DNA of 64,000 nucleotides, taken from assembly GCF_000518705.1 (NCBI RefSeq), contig NZ_JAEC01000004.1:156285-220284 (forward strand), read 5' to 3'. The position numbers and the translations under genes are program-made. The notes beneath the pieces are model-generated. The model saw only the letters and a list, made by a program, of their open reading frames with translations, ran no database searches and was not told the origin of the DNA. Positions within the stretch are counted from its first letter, which is position 1. Each line of letters begins with the position of its first letter. Positions 38,623 to 48,268 of this stretch are shown here, piece after piece. The DNA comes from Shewanella colwelliana ATCC 39565. Lineage in GTDB: Bacteria > Pseudomonadota > Gammaproteobacteria > Enterobacterales > Shewanellaceae.

Positions 38623-39336
38623 TTATTCGCGACCAGGCAGTTTTTTCCAGGTAACCGTATCCCTGAGGTATACCGGAGCAAGACCGTCTACATCGGTCGA
38701 CAGTCCCTTGCTATGAGCAAGCGCTGCTAAGGTCAACATATACTTGGCCTCAGGAAACTTAGCTAAGCTAGATATCGTCATACCGTCAATAACCAACTCA
38801 GGGTATGCGTCAAACCCTGTTCCACAAGCCACCACTTCACAGTGATAATTTAAATCGCGGCTCACCGCATCAGGGGCACAGACTCGCTCACGGCCCACTA
38901 ACGTGGCAATGCCTGCTTCACAGACAAACTCTCCCCAATACACTTCGCCCATACGCGCGTCGATAGCGGCAACCACTTGTTGAGCACCTTGCTCATCCAT
39001 CGCCGCTTGCGCCATCGCTTGCAACGTAGAAATGCCCACAACGGGAAGATCTTGTCCTAAAGCTAAACCTTGGGTCATTGAGGTACAAATACGAATACCA
39101 GTGAAACTCCCTGGGCCGCGGCCATAGGCAATTAAGGCTACTTCACTCAGGGAAAGTTGCGCCTCAGTAAGTACGGCATCAACCATAGGTAACAGACGCT
39201 GGCTGTGTTCACGTGGTGCGTCCGCTTGCTGGGCATAGATTCGTCCATGATGGCGCAGCGCAACCGAACACGACTCGGTACAGGTATCGAGCGCAAGAAT
39301 TGTCAGAGGGGCAAGCTTATCTGTGTTTACAGGCAT
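38623..39336 (-). CDS. tsaB: tRNA threonylcarbamoyladenosine biosynthesis protein TsaB
   Basis: The 237-residue ASKHA-fold protein has ILALDTCTESCSVAL at the N-terminus, REHSQRLLP, and the GRGPGSFTGIRI motif, all typical of TsaB. It partners TsaD and TsaE to make t6A37 in ANN-decoding tRNAs. I start it at the internal ATG 39336 (MPVNTD); a longer frame from 39369 lacks family support. E. coli tsaB is also near yoaA and fadD; here a GNAT, a DMT exporter and ndh intervene. Confidence 0.95.
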   Translation of the reverse strand: MPVNTDKLAPLTILALDTCTESCSVALRHHGRIYAQQADAPREHSQRLLPMVDAVLTEAQLSLSEVALIAYGRGPGSFTGIRICTSMTQGLALGQDLPVVGISTLQAMAQAAMDEQGAQQVVAAIDARMGEVYWGEFVCEAGIATLVGRERVCAPDAVSRDLNYHCEVVACGTGFDAYPELVIDGMTISSLAKFPEAKYMLTLAALAHSKGLSTDVDGLAPVYLRDTVTWKKLPGRE

Positions 39337-39530
39337 TAAATCAAACCAAATTTTTGGGACGTATAACAATGTGCGTCAGATCGAGGTAGGCCTTTCACAA
39401 AAAAGCAAGCCACGACAGCAACGGTACGCGTCTCTACGACCACCATCTAATAATGAGTCGATTATAACGTAAAACTTGCTAAGGTATAGCCAAAAACTTA
39501 GTGACAAAGTCGCGCGCGATATAGCGAACC

Positions 39531-40004
39531 TTAAACTAAGGATTTATACATGGCATAGGCGTCTATCGTAAAGCCTGCGGGATGCTCCCAAGGTGAAAAA
39601 TTCCCTAACGTGTAGCCTAGCCCTTGATAAAACACCACGGCATTAAGTGATGCAGACAGGGACAAGGCGTTTAAGCCAGCATCGATAGCCTGAGCCTCAA
39701 GAGCCCTGACTAGGCATTTCCCATGACCTTCACCGATAAAACAGGGATCGACAAAACAAGCTTCTAGGCTCGAACTTGAGCGGTCAATAAAGCCAAAACC
39801 AATCAATTGGTCGCTGTCATCTACCAATACCATCGCCTGATTATTCAATAAAACATTGCTGAAATGCACAGGCATCTCGACACCACTCCATCGCACCAAT
39901 AAGTCGGGCGAATAGTGGCTCGCACACCCCTTTAGTATGGCGCGTGTTCGAATTTGCCATATTTCACTCACCTCGTTGTGAGTGGCCAACCTCCATGCCG
40001 ACAT
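39531..40004 (-). CDS. GNAT family N-acetyltransferase
   Basis: The 157-residue protein matches the GNAT fold: the strand pair AMVLVDDSDQLIGFGFIDR, LEACFVDPCFIGEGHGKCLVRALE with the acetyl-CoA pyrophosphate loop, and the C-terminal AVVFYQGLGYTLG motif. The substrate cannot be inferred. The ATG at 40004 follows GGAG by about five bases. It is divergent from the DMT exporter. Confidence 0.85.
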   Translation of the reverse strand: MSAWRLATHNEVSEIWQIRTRAILKGCASHYSPDLLVRWSGVEMPVHFSNVLLNNQAMVLVDDSDQLIGFGFIDRSSSSLEACFVDPCFIGEGHGKCLVRALEAQAIDAGLNALSLSASLNAVVFYQGLGYTLGNFSPWEHPAGFTIDAYAMYKSLV

Positions 40005-40156
40005 ATCTGCTCCAAATAAAAACCCATGTTAATAACAGCAATTACTCGCTACCATATCAGCGTAGCCATTGGCGATTCAACCATAGTTAATACGTACAAC
40101 AGCTTGATGATACTCATCAGCAAAGCTGTTTTTTTACTTTACATCAAGGAACCGCA

Positions 40157-41056
40157 TTGAATAGCTCACCAGTATCGAACGCCTCAAAGGTTTGGCATCA
40201 AGGCGCTATAGTCTTTGCACTGTGCTCTGCGGTGCTAATGGGTACAATTGGTGCGCTGGCACAAGCAAGCATGCTCGATGCCACAACCGTAACGTTTTAC
40301 CGCCTATTCATCGGCGCCGTGTGTTTATTAGCTTATATGGTTATCACAGGCAAACATCGCCAAATTCTTCACTGCCCCAGTAAACACAATGTTATTAACG
40401 GTGCCATGCTGGCTGGATTCATGGTGTTTTACGTTGAAGCCATTAACTATATCAACATGGCCAATGCGGTGATGGTGATCTATTTAGCACCACTGTTCAC
40501 CGCCGCAGGGGCACATTTCTTGTTTGCAGAAAAGCTCAATAGGTTTACCCTCTCCGCTATTGTTACGGCACTCATGGGGGTGGTCTTTATATTACCTAGT
40601 CTATCTTCGCTAACAGACGATCCACAGCAATGGCGAGGCTATGGCTTCGCACTTTTAGCGCTGCTTAGCTATAGCAGTTTTATGCTGGTTAATCGCCGCT
40701 CAATACACACTACTCCCTATCAAAGTACCTTAGTCCAGCTCATTATAGGCGCATGCTGTTTACTGCCTTTTGCGCTTAATCAAGCAGTGGTTCCCAGCAT
40801 TGAACAGTGGGGCTGGCTGTTATTGATCGGGTTTTTCCCTGGTTTCTTAGCTATCTTGCTGGCTGTTAAAGCATTACGCGAGCTGCCCACTGCAACCTTT
40901 GGCACCTTAGCCTATATGGAACCGGTTACAGTAGTGCTGCTCGGCTGGACGCTGTTTTCACAATATCTTACAGTAGATCAATTGGTTGGCTGCGTGCTAA
41001 TCGTTATTGCAGGCCTAATTCAAACCCGATATAGCCATAGAAATCATGTTGAGTAA
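40157..41056 (+). CDS. EamA/DMT family transporter
   Basis: The 299-residue inner-membrane protein has about ten hydrophobic segments in two EamA repeats (roughly residues 15-150 and 160-295), with the usual ATTVTFYRLFIGAVCLLAY and LAYMEPVTVVLLGW signatures. Members export metabolites such as amino acids; the substrate is not evident. The start is TTG at 40157 with AAGGA five bases upstream. It precedes ndh by 27 bases and the two may be cotranscribed. Confidence 0.88.
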   Translation: MNSSPVSNASKVWHQGAIVFALCSAVLMGTIGALAQASMLDATTVTFYRLFIGAVCLLAYMVITGKHRQILHCPSKHNVINGAMLAGFMVFYVEAINYINMANAVMVIYLAPLFTAAGAHFLFAEKLNRFTLSAIVTALMGVVFILPSLSSLTDDPQQWRGYGFALLALLSYSSFMLVNRRSIHTTPYQSTLVQLIIGACCLLPFALNQAVVPSIEQWGWLLLIGFFPGFLAILLAVKALRELPTATFGTLAYMEPVTVVLLGWTLFSQYLTVDQLVGCVLIVIAGLIQTRYSHRNHVE

Positions 41057-41083
41057 CGACCTAAAATCACACAGGAAACGAGT

Positions 41084-42385
41084 ATGAGTAGTGAGCAAGT
41101 AAGGATTGTCATTGTTGGCGGTGGAGCCGGTGGACTCGGCCTTGCCACCCAGTTGGGACACAAATTGGGTAAAAAAGGCCACGCTGAGATTATCTTAATC
41201 GATAAAAACCGTACCCATATTTGGAAACCTCTACTGCATGAAGTCGCAACAGGCTCGCTTGATGCCGATCTCGATGGTGTAGTTTACTCAGCTCACGCCG
41301 TAAAGCATGGGTACCAATTTCAACTGGGTGAACTCAATGATATCGATTTAAAACAAAAATGTATCTCTTTAGCCCCCATAGTTAACGCCAACGGCGAATC
41401 ACTATTACCTAGCAGACAATTGAGTTACGATAAATTGGTACTCGCTGTAGGCAGCGTAAGTAACGATTTTGGCACGCCTGGAGTACAAGAGCATTGCTAC
41501 TTTTTAGACTCCCACCAGCAGGCTAATCGATTTCACGACGCATTGTTAGACAGCTTTACCCGAGTCCATCAATCGGATGAACTCGGCGCGCTAAAAATTG
41601 CCATTGTTGGCGGCGGCGCCACTGGCGTTGAGTTGTCAGCAGAGCTATATCATGTCACCGAGTTGCTTAAAGTCTACGGCTTAAGCAAAATGACCGCCGA
41701 TAAACTCAGCATTAGTTTGATTGAGGCTGGGCCTCGCATCCTCCCTGCACTACCAGAGCGAATTGCGGCATCAGCCACTCGCGAGCTGACCAAACTTGGG
41801 GTAGAAGTCAGGCAAAACACCCGTATCAGCGAAGCCACAGCCAAGGGCTTTTTAACCTCAGAATCTGAACTTATCGATGCACACCTCATGCTTTGGGCGG
41901 CAGGCGTTAAAGCGCCAGAGTTCATTAGACAGATAGATGGATTAGAGCTTAATCGCGCCAATCAGATATTGGTCAAGCCGACACTGCAAAGTCTCACCAA
42001 CGACTCACTCTATGTGATCGGTGACTGCTGCGCCTGTAAGCAAGCTGATGGCAGTTTTGTGCCACCGCGAGCGCAATCCGCCCATCAGATGGCTCAATGT
42101 GTCGAAGCTAATATTCTTAATGAAATCAATGGTAAAAGTTTGAATGAATATGAATATATCGATCATGGGTCGTTAGTAAACTTATCACGTTTTAGTACAG
42201 TGGGTAGTTTAATGGGCAACCTCACGAAAAACAGCATGTTTGTAGAAGGTAAAATTGCCCGCTTTATGTATATCTCCCTTTATCGCATGCACCAAAAAGC
42301 GATTCATGGCGTCCCTAAAACCTTCGCCCTATGGGTAGCAGAAAAAGTGATGCGAGTCGTGCGCCCAAGAATGAAACTGCACTAA
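41084..42385 (+). CDS. ndh: Type II NADH:quinone dehydrogenase (NDH-2)
   Basis: The 433-residue flavoprotein has the FAD motif VGGGAGGLGLATQLG near residue 11, NADH motif IVGGGATGVELSAEL near residue 174, VIGDCCACKQADG, and RAQSAHQMAQCVEANI. The C-terminal amphipathic tail (FALWVAEKVMRVVRPRMKLH in part) should bind the membrane. It oxidises NADH and reduces quinone without pumping protons. The start has AGGAAACG upstream. It is convergent with yoaA. Confidence 0.93.
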   Translation: MSSEQVRIVIVGGGAGGLGLATQLGHKLGKKGHAEIILIDKNRTHIWKPLLHEVATGSLDADLDGVVYSAHAVKHGYQFQLGELNDIDLKQKCISLAPIVNANGESLLPSRQLSYDKLVLAVGSVSNDFGTPGVQEHCYFLDSHQQANRFHDALLDSFTRVHQSDELGALKIAIVGGGATGVELSAELYHVTELLKVYGLSKMTADKLSISLIEAGPRILPALPERIAASATRELTKLGVEVRQNTRISEATAKGFLTSESELIDAHLMLWAAGVKAPEFIRQIDGLELNRANQILVKPTLQSLTNDSLYVIGDCCACKQADGSFVPPRAQSAHQMAQCVEANILNEINGKSLNEYEYIDHGSLVNLSRFSTVGSLMGNLTKNSMFVEGKIARFMYISLYRMHQKAIHGVPKTFALWVAEKVMRVVRPRMKLH

Positions 42386-42424
42386 AGTTTTAGTGATAGT
42401 TATTGTAATTGATAGTGATAGGGA

Positions 42425-42457
42425 TAGTGAAACAGGGTTACTTTTTCTGTTTCACTA
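42425..42457. repeat. Perfect inverted repeat between ndh and yoaA
   Basis: TAGTGAAACAG and CTGTTTCACTA form an 11-bp perfect stem around an 11-base loop (GGTTACTTTTT). It lacks a T run on either side, so it is not a standard terminator, but it is well placed to end both convergent genes or protect 3' ends. Confidence 0.6.
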
Positions 42458-42511
42458 GCCTAAATGGCTTGTCGTTAGCTCAATAATCAAGATGAATAAT
42501 TGGAAACGAAC

Positions 42512-44437
42512 TTAATCAATGTGTTCTAAAAAACGAACCGCATTGTCCAAATTGCGGGTGCGGCGCATGGGTGGCAAAGAGTTGATAAATGCCTGTCCGT
42601 AGGGGCGATTAACGATACGGTTATCACACAAGATCAATACACCGCGATCTTTTTCATCACGTATCAATCGACCTACGCCTTGATTTAAGGTGATAACCGC
42701 TTGCGGCAAGGACAAACTCATAAAAGGATCGTTCCCTTCACGCATTACCCCTTCGGCCCTTGCCTTATACAAGGTGTCATCGGGTGACATAAATGGCAGT
42801 TTATCGATAATGACGCAGCTTAACAGTTTACCGCGCACATCCACCCCCTCCCAAAATGCCCCCGTCCCCAACAAGACCGCATTGCCCAATTGACGATACT
42901 TTTTCAGCAAGGTTTGTTTACCAGCCTGGCCCTGCACTAATAGAGGATATTGCACTCGACCGTGCAGCGCTTGCGCCACCTGATTGAGCATTCGATGACT
43001 AGTAAACAGCATGAAAGTACGACCTTTAGCGGCATTGATGGCTTTTATCGCCACATCAACCAGCTGCTTAGTGGCGTTATCATGTTGGCTGACGCTCCCG
43101 AGATGACGAGGTACACAAAATAGTGCTTGGCGGCCATAGTCAAACGGACTATCTAAAATCAAGGTGTTAGCAGTATTAAGCCCAAGCGCTTTGGTAAATA
43201 AGCCAAGATCACGATTAATTTGTAAGGTCGCTGAGGTAAAGATCCAACTGGTGTCAGTTCGAAACAGTGCTTCACACTCTTTGGCCACATTGATAGGTGA
43301 AATACGCAGCACGATATGTCGATAGCCATATTCGACGCTGTACGCGCTATTGTGATTGTCACATTGGAAAAATACCGCCAATTTACTTAAGTAAGCATCG
43401 AGTTTTTCAACACAATCATCGAACTCTTCATTACGGCCAAGGTATCCAAACAACATATTTTTATAGGCAGTTAGCTCCTCTAGCAATCCCCATGAGGCGG
43501 CCATCAATTCTCGATTACTGAGTAAGTAACGCCAATCCACTTGCTCTGTTGCAAACATTAAAGATTGCCATTGTTCAAGTTGGGTTAAACAGCGCGCCGT
43601 CATGGCTGCTATCTGCGGCGAGTCCGCCATAGATTGGCGATAAAGGTTGGCAAATTGTTCAATAAGATTAAGTAAACTTTTGATAGTCAGTTGCTGACCA
43701 AAATAAGTCACAGCAATATCGGGCAGAAGGTGAGCCTCATCGAAAATAACCGCATCGGTATCGGGCAATAGCTCGGCAAACCCGGTCTCTTTTAGAACAC
43801 TATCGGCCAAAAATAGATGATGATTGACCACAATAATCTTGGCTTCCATCGCCTTTTGCCGGGCTTTACGGGTGAAACAGGGCTCATAATGCTCACAGGC
43901 TTTACCAATGCAAGTCTCTTTTGAGCTAACGATTAACGGCAACGCCGCTGAGTTTTCTGAAACCGTATTTATTCCACCAATATCACCATCGATGGTTTGC
44001 CCAGCCCATTGATTTATCCGCAAAAGATCATCTAACACTTGGCTATCCATCACATCAGCGCCGCTGAGTTGGCGTTCCATATTGCGCTGACACAGGTAGT
44101 TACTACGCCCTTTCAGTAACGCAACCTTCAGTTTGATATCGAGCATCTGCTGCAGTGCGGGTAAGTCTTTAAAAAACAGCTGTTCTTGTAAGTTTTTACT
44201 CCCCGTGCTGACAATCACTTGCTTACCGCTTAACAGCGCGGGCACAAGGTAGGCATAGGTTTTACCCACCCCCGTTCCCGCCTCCACAACCAGATTTTGA
44301 CCATGCCAAATGGCCTCGCTCACTGACGATGCCATTTGTTGCTGTTGAGGTCGGCAGCTATAGCCACTCACTAGTTGGGCAATGACGCCGTCATTAGCAA
44401 ATATCTGCTGTACCTCTTGGGTTAATCTGCTGGTCAA
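42512..44437 (-). CDS. yoaA: ATP-dependent DNA helicase YoaA (DinG/XPD family)
   Basis: The 641-residue superfamily 2 helicase has Walker A AGTGVGKTYAYL near residue 53, FDEAH as the DEAH box, and VGRLIRDEKDRG as motif VI. Four cysteines in the CQRN and CIGKACEHYEPCF segments are the expected Fe-S cluster ligands. YoaA unwinds DNA and works with the HolC subunit of polymerase III in repair of damaged forks in E. coli. No LexA-type site was seen upstream. It reads away from the his operon. Confidence 0.93.
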   Translation of the reverse strand: MTSRLTQEVQQIFANDGVIAQLVSGYSCRPQQQQMASSVSEAIWHGQNLVVEAGTGVGKTYAYLVPALLSGKQVIVSTGSKNLQEQLFFKDLPALQQMLDIKLKVALLKGRSNYLCQRNMERQLSGADVMDSQVLDDLLRINQWAGQTIDGDIGGINTVSENSAALPLIVSSKETCIGKACEHYEPCFTRKARQKAMEAKIIVVNHHLFLADSVLKETGFAELLPDTDAVIFDEAHLLPDIAVTYFGQQLTIKSLLNLIEQFANLYRQSMADSPQIAAMTARCLTQLEQWQSLMFATEQVDWRYLLSNRELMAASWGLLEELTAYKNMLFGYLGRNEEFDDCVEKLDAYLSKLAVFFQCDNHNSAYSVEYGYRHIVLRISPINVAKECEALFRTDTSWIFTSATLQINRDLGLFTKALGLNTANTLILDSPFDYGRQALFCVPRHLGSVSQHDNATKQLVDVAIKAINAAKGRTFMLFTSHRMLNQVAQALHGRVQYPLLVQGQAGKQTLLKKYRQLGNAVLLGTGAFWEGVDVRGKLLSCVIIDKLPFMSPDDTLYKARAEGVMREGNDPFMSLSLPQAVITLNQGVGRLIRDEKDRGVLILCDNRIVNRPYGQAFINSLPPMRRTRNLDNAVRFLEHID

Positions 44438-44587
44438 TCTAGGTCCATGTTCTATCTGATGTAAAGTGATGCAGGCATTATCCGTGTTTTATCTATGAGT
44501 ACAAGTTGAGGCCGCTACCAAGTTAGGGGTTTGGATAACAAGTTTACGCAAACAAGCTGAATATTTTTCAATGCAGTAAAATAAGGG

Positions 44588-44616
44588 TTGCATAAACATC
44601 CAGTCTTGATTAGTTT
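44588..44616 (+). promoter_or_regulatory. Candidate promoter of the histidine operon
   Basis: TTGCAT at 44588-44593 and TAGTTT at 44611-44616 are 17 bases apart. The -10 is a weak match. It would give a leader transcript starting about 50 bases before hisL. Confidence 0.3.
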
Positions 44617-44675
44617 AAATACAACTTAGGCGAAAGCATCGTCCAAATACTAAATTATCGATACGAGAAAAGAAT

Positions 44676-44723
44676 ATGACCCAGCGTTTGAATACTATCC
44701 ATCATCACCATCATATGCGGTAG
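44676..44723 (+). CDS. hisL: his operon leader peptide
   Basis: ATG at 44676 opens a 15-residue peptide [15 protein letters not shown] ending at TAG 44721-44723. Five consecutive His codons (44700-44714) are the classic control sequence of histidine attenuation, though E. coli has seven. AAAAGA precedes the start. Ribosome stalling on these codons when His-tRNA is scarce would favour the antiterminator. It lies upstream of hisG in the same orientation. Confidence 0.93.
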   Translation: MTQRLNTIHHHHHMR

Positions 44724-44818
44724 CCTTCGGACGCTTACTGCCGGAGGACTATTTCCTTCTGGCGGTTGATTCAAATGAGATCAAAAACCCCTGGAAGGAA
44801 TTCCGGGGGTTTTTAGTT
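44724..44818 (+). promoter_or_regulatory. Histidine operon attenuator (pause, antiterminator, terminator)
   Basis: Three mutually exclusive stems can be drawn. A pause hairpin CCTTCGG (44724-44730) pairs with CCGGAGG (44741-44747). An antiterminator TTCCTTCTGG (44753-44762) pairs with CCTGGAAGGAA (44790-44800). The terminator AAAAACCCCTGGAA (44783-44796) pairs with TTCCGGGGGTTTTT (44801-44814) and runs on into T-rich sequence. Pairing was done by hand. Confidence 0.9.
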
Positions 44819-44881
44819 TTAAGTTTAAGATTTTGTTTTTATACAATTAATTTTATTGAATCAACACAGAGGAAGTCAGTT

Positions 44882-45781
44882 ATGTCAGAGTCAAACAGAT
44901 TACGTATCGCGATCCAAAAGTCAGGCCGCTTATCTAAAGAGTCTCAAAAGCTACTAAAAAGCTGTGGCGTTAAATTTAACGTTAACGAACAGCGCCTTAT
45001 CGCACACTCAGACAATATGCCAATCGACCTACTCCGCGTACGCGATGATGACATTCCAGGCTTAGTCATGGATGGTGTCGTTGATCTAGGCATCATCGGC
45101 GAAAACGTGCTCGAAGAGGAGCAAATTGAGCGCCAAGCCATCGGTAAACCTGCTGAATGCCTTAAGTTAAGAGAACTTGATTTTGGTGCGTGTCGATTAT
45201 CACTTGCTGTACCAACCGAATTTAGTTATCAAGACGCGACCTCACTAGAGGGGCTTCGCATAGCGACTTCTTATCCGAACCTGTTACGCCGCTACATGCA
45301 GGAAAAAGGCATTAACTACCGAGACTGTATGTTAAAAGGCTCAGTTGAAGTCGCGCCTCGTGCAGGGCTTGCTGATGGCATATGCGATCTGGTATCAACA
45401 GGCGCAACACTCGAAGCCAATGGTTTGTACGAAACTGAAGTGATCTACCAATCTATGGCCTGCATCATTCAGTCGACGCAAGAGCAAACTCCCGACAAAC
45501 AAGCCTTAATCAACAAGATTCTTTCTCGCATCAATGGCGTTGTACGAGCCAAAGAGAGTAAATATATTCTGCTGCACGCGCCTACCGAAACCCTTGACCA
45601 AATTGTTGCACTGCTCCCAGGCGCTGAAAATCCAACCGTACTGCCACTGAACGATGACACCAATCGTGTGGCCATCCACGCGGTAAGCACAGAAGATCTG
45701 TTTTGGGACACCATGGAGGAGCTCACTAAGTTAGGGGCAAGCTCAATCCTTGTCATGCCAATCGAAAAAATGATGGGTTAA
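44882..45781 (+). CDS. hisG: ATP phosphoribosyltransferase HisG (long form)
   Basis: The 299-residue long-form enzyme (no separate HisZ needed) begins [13 protein letters not shown] and has the PRPP-binding [20 protein letters not shown] segment. A C-terminal ACT-like regulatory domain runs from about residue 225. It catalyses the first step of histidine synthesis and is inhibited by histidine. GAGGAAG precedes the start. hisD follows after four bases. Confidence 0.96.
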   Translation: MSESNRLRIAIQKSGRLSKESQKLLKSCGVKFNVNEQRLIAHSDNMPIDLLRVRDDDIPGLVMDGVVDLGIIGENVLEEEQIERQAIGKPAECLKLRELDFGACRLSLAVPTEFSYQDATSLEGLRIATSYPNLLRRYMQEKGINYRDCMLKGSVEVAPRAGLADGICDLVSTGATLEANGLYETEVIYQSMACIIQSTQEQTPDKQALINKILSRINGVVRAKESKYILLHAPTETLDQIVALLPGAENPTVLPLNDDTNRVAIHAVSTEDLFWDTMEELTKLGASSILVMPIEKMMG

Positions 45782-45785
45782 CACT

Positions 45786-47141
45786 ATGACGCTAAATACG
45801 AGTACCGATGCAATGAAGGTCGAGATGCAACAACTCAATTGGGGAGCGTTAAACCTTAGTGAGCAAAAACAAGCACTGCAGCGCTCTCCCCTCGTTGGCG
45901 ATTTGGCACTAGAGCAGAGTGTCAAAAACATTATTGATACAGTGGCTAACGAGGGTGATGTCGCGCTCAAGCAATTTTCAAAACAGTTTGACAACGTCAA
46001 ATTGGATGAACTTGCACTGTCTGGCATGGAGATAGAAGCCGCCTGCGCGAGAGTCAGCGATGAGATAAAGAGCGCCATAGCACAAGCTATGGGCAACATA
46101 GAGACCTTCCATAAAGCACAAGCCTTTCAAGGCATTGATGTTGAAACTCAAGCGGGTGTGCGCTGCGAGCTTCGTAGTGAGTCCATTGAGAAAGTAGGGC
46201 TTTATATTCCTGGAGGCAGTGCGCCGCTCATATCTACGGTATTGATGCTCGCACTGCCAGCCAAAATTGCGGGATGTGAGCAACGTGTGCTCGTCAGTCC
46301 ACCACCCATTGATGATGCCATTGTCTATGCAGCCAATGCATGTGGGATCACAGAGATTTTTCAAGTCGGTGGTGCCCAAGCCATCGCCGCCTTGGCACTG
46401 GGCACTGAGTCGATACCTGCTGTCGATAAAATATTTGGCCCAGGTAATCGTTATGTCACCGAAGCTAAACGTCTAGTATCCCAAGATAGTCGCTGTGTGG
46501 TAAGTATCGATATGCCAGCTGGGCCTTCAGAGGTCTTAGTTATCGCAGATAAAGACGCGAACGCCAATTTTATCGCCGCCGACCTATTGTCTCAAGCGGA
46601 GCACGGGCCAGACTCGCAAGTGATGCTGGTCACCGACAGCCAAAAACTCGCTAATGAGGTCAATCAAGCGCTGCAACAACAACTTGCCCTGTTATCTAGA
46701 GCCGATATCGCGAAGACGGCGCTAAGTTGCAGCCGCACCTTACTGGTTAGCGATATGAATGAAGCCGCGAAAGTGTCCAACCGTTATGGCCCAGAACACT
46801 TAATTATTCAGACCTGTGCACCTCGTGAACTGCTCAGACAAATTCGCGCTGCGGGCTCGGTATTTTTAGGGGCCTACACACCAGAGTCGGTGGGCGATTA
46901 TGCCAGTGGCACTAACCATGTGTTACCCACCTACGGTTATAGCAGGGCCGTCTCTAGTCTATCACTTGCCGATTTTTGCCGTCGTTTTACCGTGCAAGAA
47001 CTCAGTGCAGAGGGCTTAATGGGACTAGGCCAAAGCGTAATGACGCTTGCCAGCGCCGAGCAACTCGATGCCCACAAAAATGCTATCGCGGTGCGTTTGC
47101 TTAGCATTGAAGCGGCAACAAGTACGGATAAGGGAGCTTAA
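45786..47141 (+). CDS. hisD: Histidinol dehydrogenase
   Basis: The 451-residue zinc enzyme has the GLYIPGGSAPLISTVLMLALPA, QVGGAQAIAALALGT, and SVGDYASGTNHVLPT signatures. It oxidises histidinol to histidine in two NAD-linked steps. The first residues (MTLNTSTDAMK) are variable; the 45816 ATG is an alternative start. It ends two bases before hisC. Confidence 0.96.
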   Translation: MTLNTSTDAMKVEMQQLNWGALNLSEQKQALQRSPLVGDLALEQSVKNIIDTVANEGDVALKQFSKQFDNVKLDELALSGMEIEAACARVSDEIKSAIAQAMGNIETFHKAQAFQGIDVETQAGVRCELRSESIEKVGLYIPGGSAPLISTVLMLALPAKIAGCEQRVLVSPPPIDDAIVYAANACGITEIFQVGGAQAIAALALGTESIPAVDKIFGPGNRYVTEAKRLVSQDSRCVVSIDMPAGPSEVLVIADKDANANFIAADLLSQAEHGPDSQVMLVTDSQKLANEVNQALQQQLALLSRADIAKTALSCSRTLLVSDMNEAAKVSNRYGPEHLIIQTCAPRELLRQIRAAGSVFLGAYTPESVGDYASGTNHVLPTYGYSRAVSSLSLADFCRRFTVQELSAEGLMGLGQSVMTLASAEQLDAHKNAIAVRLLSIEAATSTDKGA

Positions 47142-47143
47142 TT

Positions 47144-48187
47144 ATGGAGCAGAAGTTAACTATTGCCGAGCGACTAGCACGCCCAGAGCTGCTGACGCTG
47201 CAGCCCTATCAGTCTGCGCGCCGCATTGGTGGTGAAGGACAGGTTTGGGTCAATGCCAATGAGTCACCGTTTAACAATAGTGATATCGACGGCCTCAATC
47301 GCTATCCTGAATGTCAGCCACCCGCACTTATTAATGCTTATGCCAAATATGCAGGTGTGACTGCCGGTCAAGTCCTCACCAGTCGCGGTGCTGATGAAGC
47401 TATCGAGCTGTTAATTCGTACCTTTTGTGTACCAGGCAAAGATAGCATTGCCTGTTTTGGCCCGACCTATGGCATGTACGCCATTAGCGCACAAACCTTT
47501 AATGTCGGTGTTAATGCCCTGCGTCTTAATGATGAATATCAACTGCCAAACGACATCGATGTGCAAGTTGATGATGCCAAGTTGGTGTTTATTTGTAATC
47601 CCAACAATCCCACTGGCACCGTCATTAACCCAGAGGTGATCGAGCAGGTGATCGCAAAACTGCCTGATGCTCTCGTCGTTGTCGATGAAGCCTATATCGA
47701 GTTTTGCCCCGACTACAGTGTTGCCAACCTTATCAATCAGTTTGACAATCTCATCGTGCTGCGCACCTTATCCAAAGCATTTGCGCTGGCGGGCGCTCGC
47801 TGTGGCTTTATGCTCGCCAATGAGATGATCATTGAGATGGTGATGCGAGTCATCGCGCCCTACCCAGTGCCTTTGCCTGTATCCAACCTTGCTTGCGAGG
47901 CGCTAAGCCCACAAGGCATCGACACCATGAAACAACAGGTTAGCCAACTTAAACAAAATGGTTTACGACTCAGTGAAGCCTTGCTGCGCATCGGCGCTCA
48001 AGTCCTGCCCGCCAATGGCAACTTTGTATTGGCGACCTTTGACAATGTCACCGAGATCCAAAACAAACTTAAGCAAGGCGGCGCTGTCGCGCGAGCCTAT
48101 AAAGATCCCGTTCTAGCCAACAGCATTCGATTTAGTTTTGCCAGTGATGAACAAACGGATACGTTAATCAATCTGCTTATTGATTAA
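47144..48187 (+). CDS. hisC: Histidinol-phosphate aminotransferase
   Basis: The 347-residue fold-type I PLP enzyme has NPNNPTGT, VVDEAYIEF, and the pyridoxal lysine in RTLSKAFALAGARCGF. It converts imidazole acetol phosphate to histidinol phosphate. It starts two bases after hisD; 81 bases then separate it from hisB, the longest gap in the operon. Confidence 0.96.
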   Translation: MEQKLTIAERLARPELLTLQPYQSARRIGGEGQVWVNANESPFNNSDIDGLNRYPECQPPALINAYAKYAGVTAGQVLTSRGADEAIELLIRTFCVPGKDSIACFGPTYGMYAISAQTFNVGVNALRLNDEYQLPNDIDVQVDDAKLVFICNPNNPTGTVINPEVIEQVIAKLPDALVVVDEAYIEFCPDYSVANLINQFDNLIVLRTLSKAFALAGARCGFMLANEMIIEMVMRVIAPYPVPLPVSNLACEALSPQGIDTMKQQVSQLKQNGLRLSEALLRIGAQVLPANGNFVLATFDNVTEIQNKLKQGGAVARAYKDPVLANSIRFSFASDEQTDTLINLLID

Positions 48188-48268
48188 TCGCCGAGAAGCA
48201 CAGATATTGACCCATATAACCCTAACTAGTGGCACAGAATAAGAATTGAAATTGAAGGTAGAATAAAG

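Noticed and set aside
44438-44587. LexA (SOS) box upstream of yoaA
   Set aside because: No CTGT-N8-ACAG pattern is seen in the upstream region.
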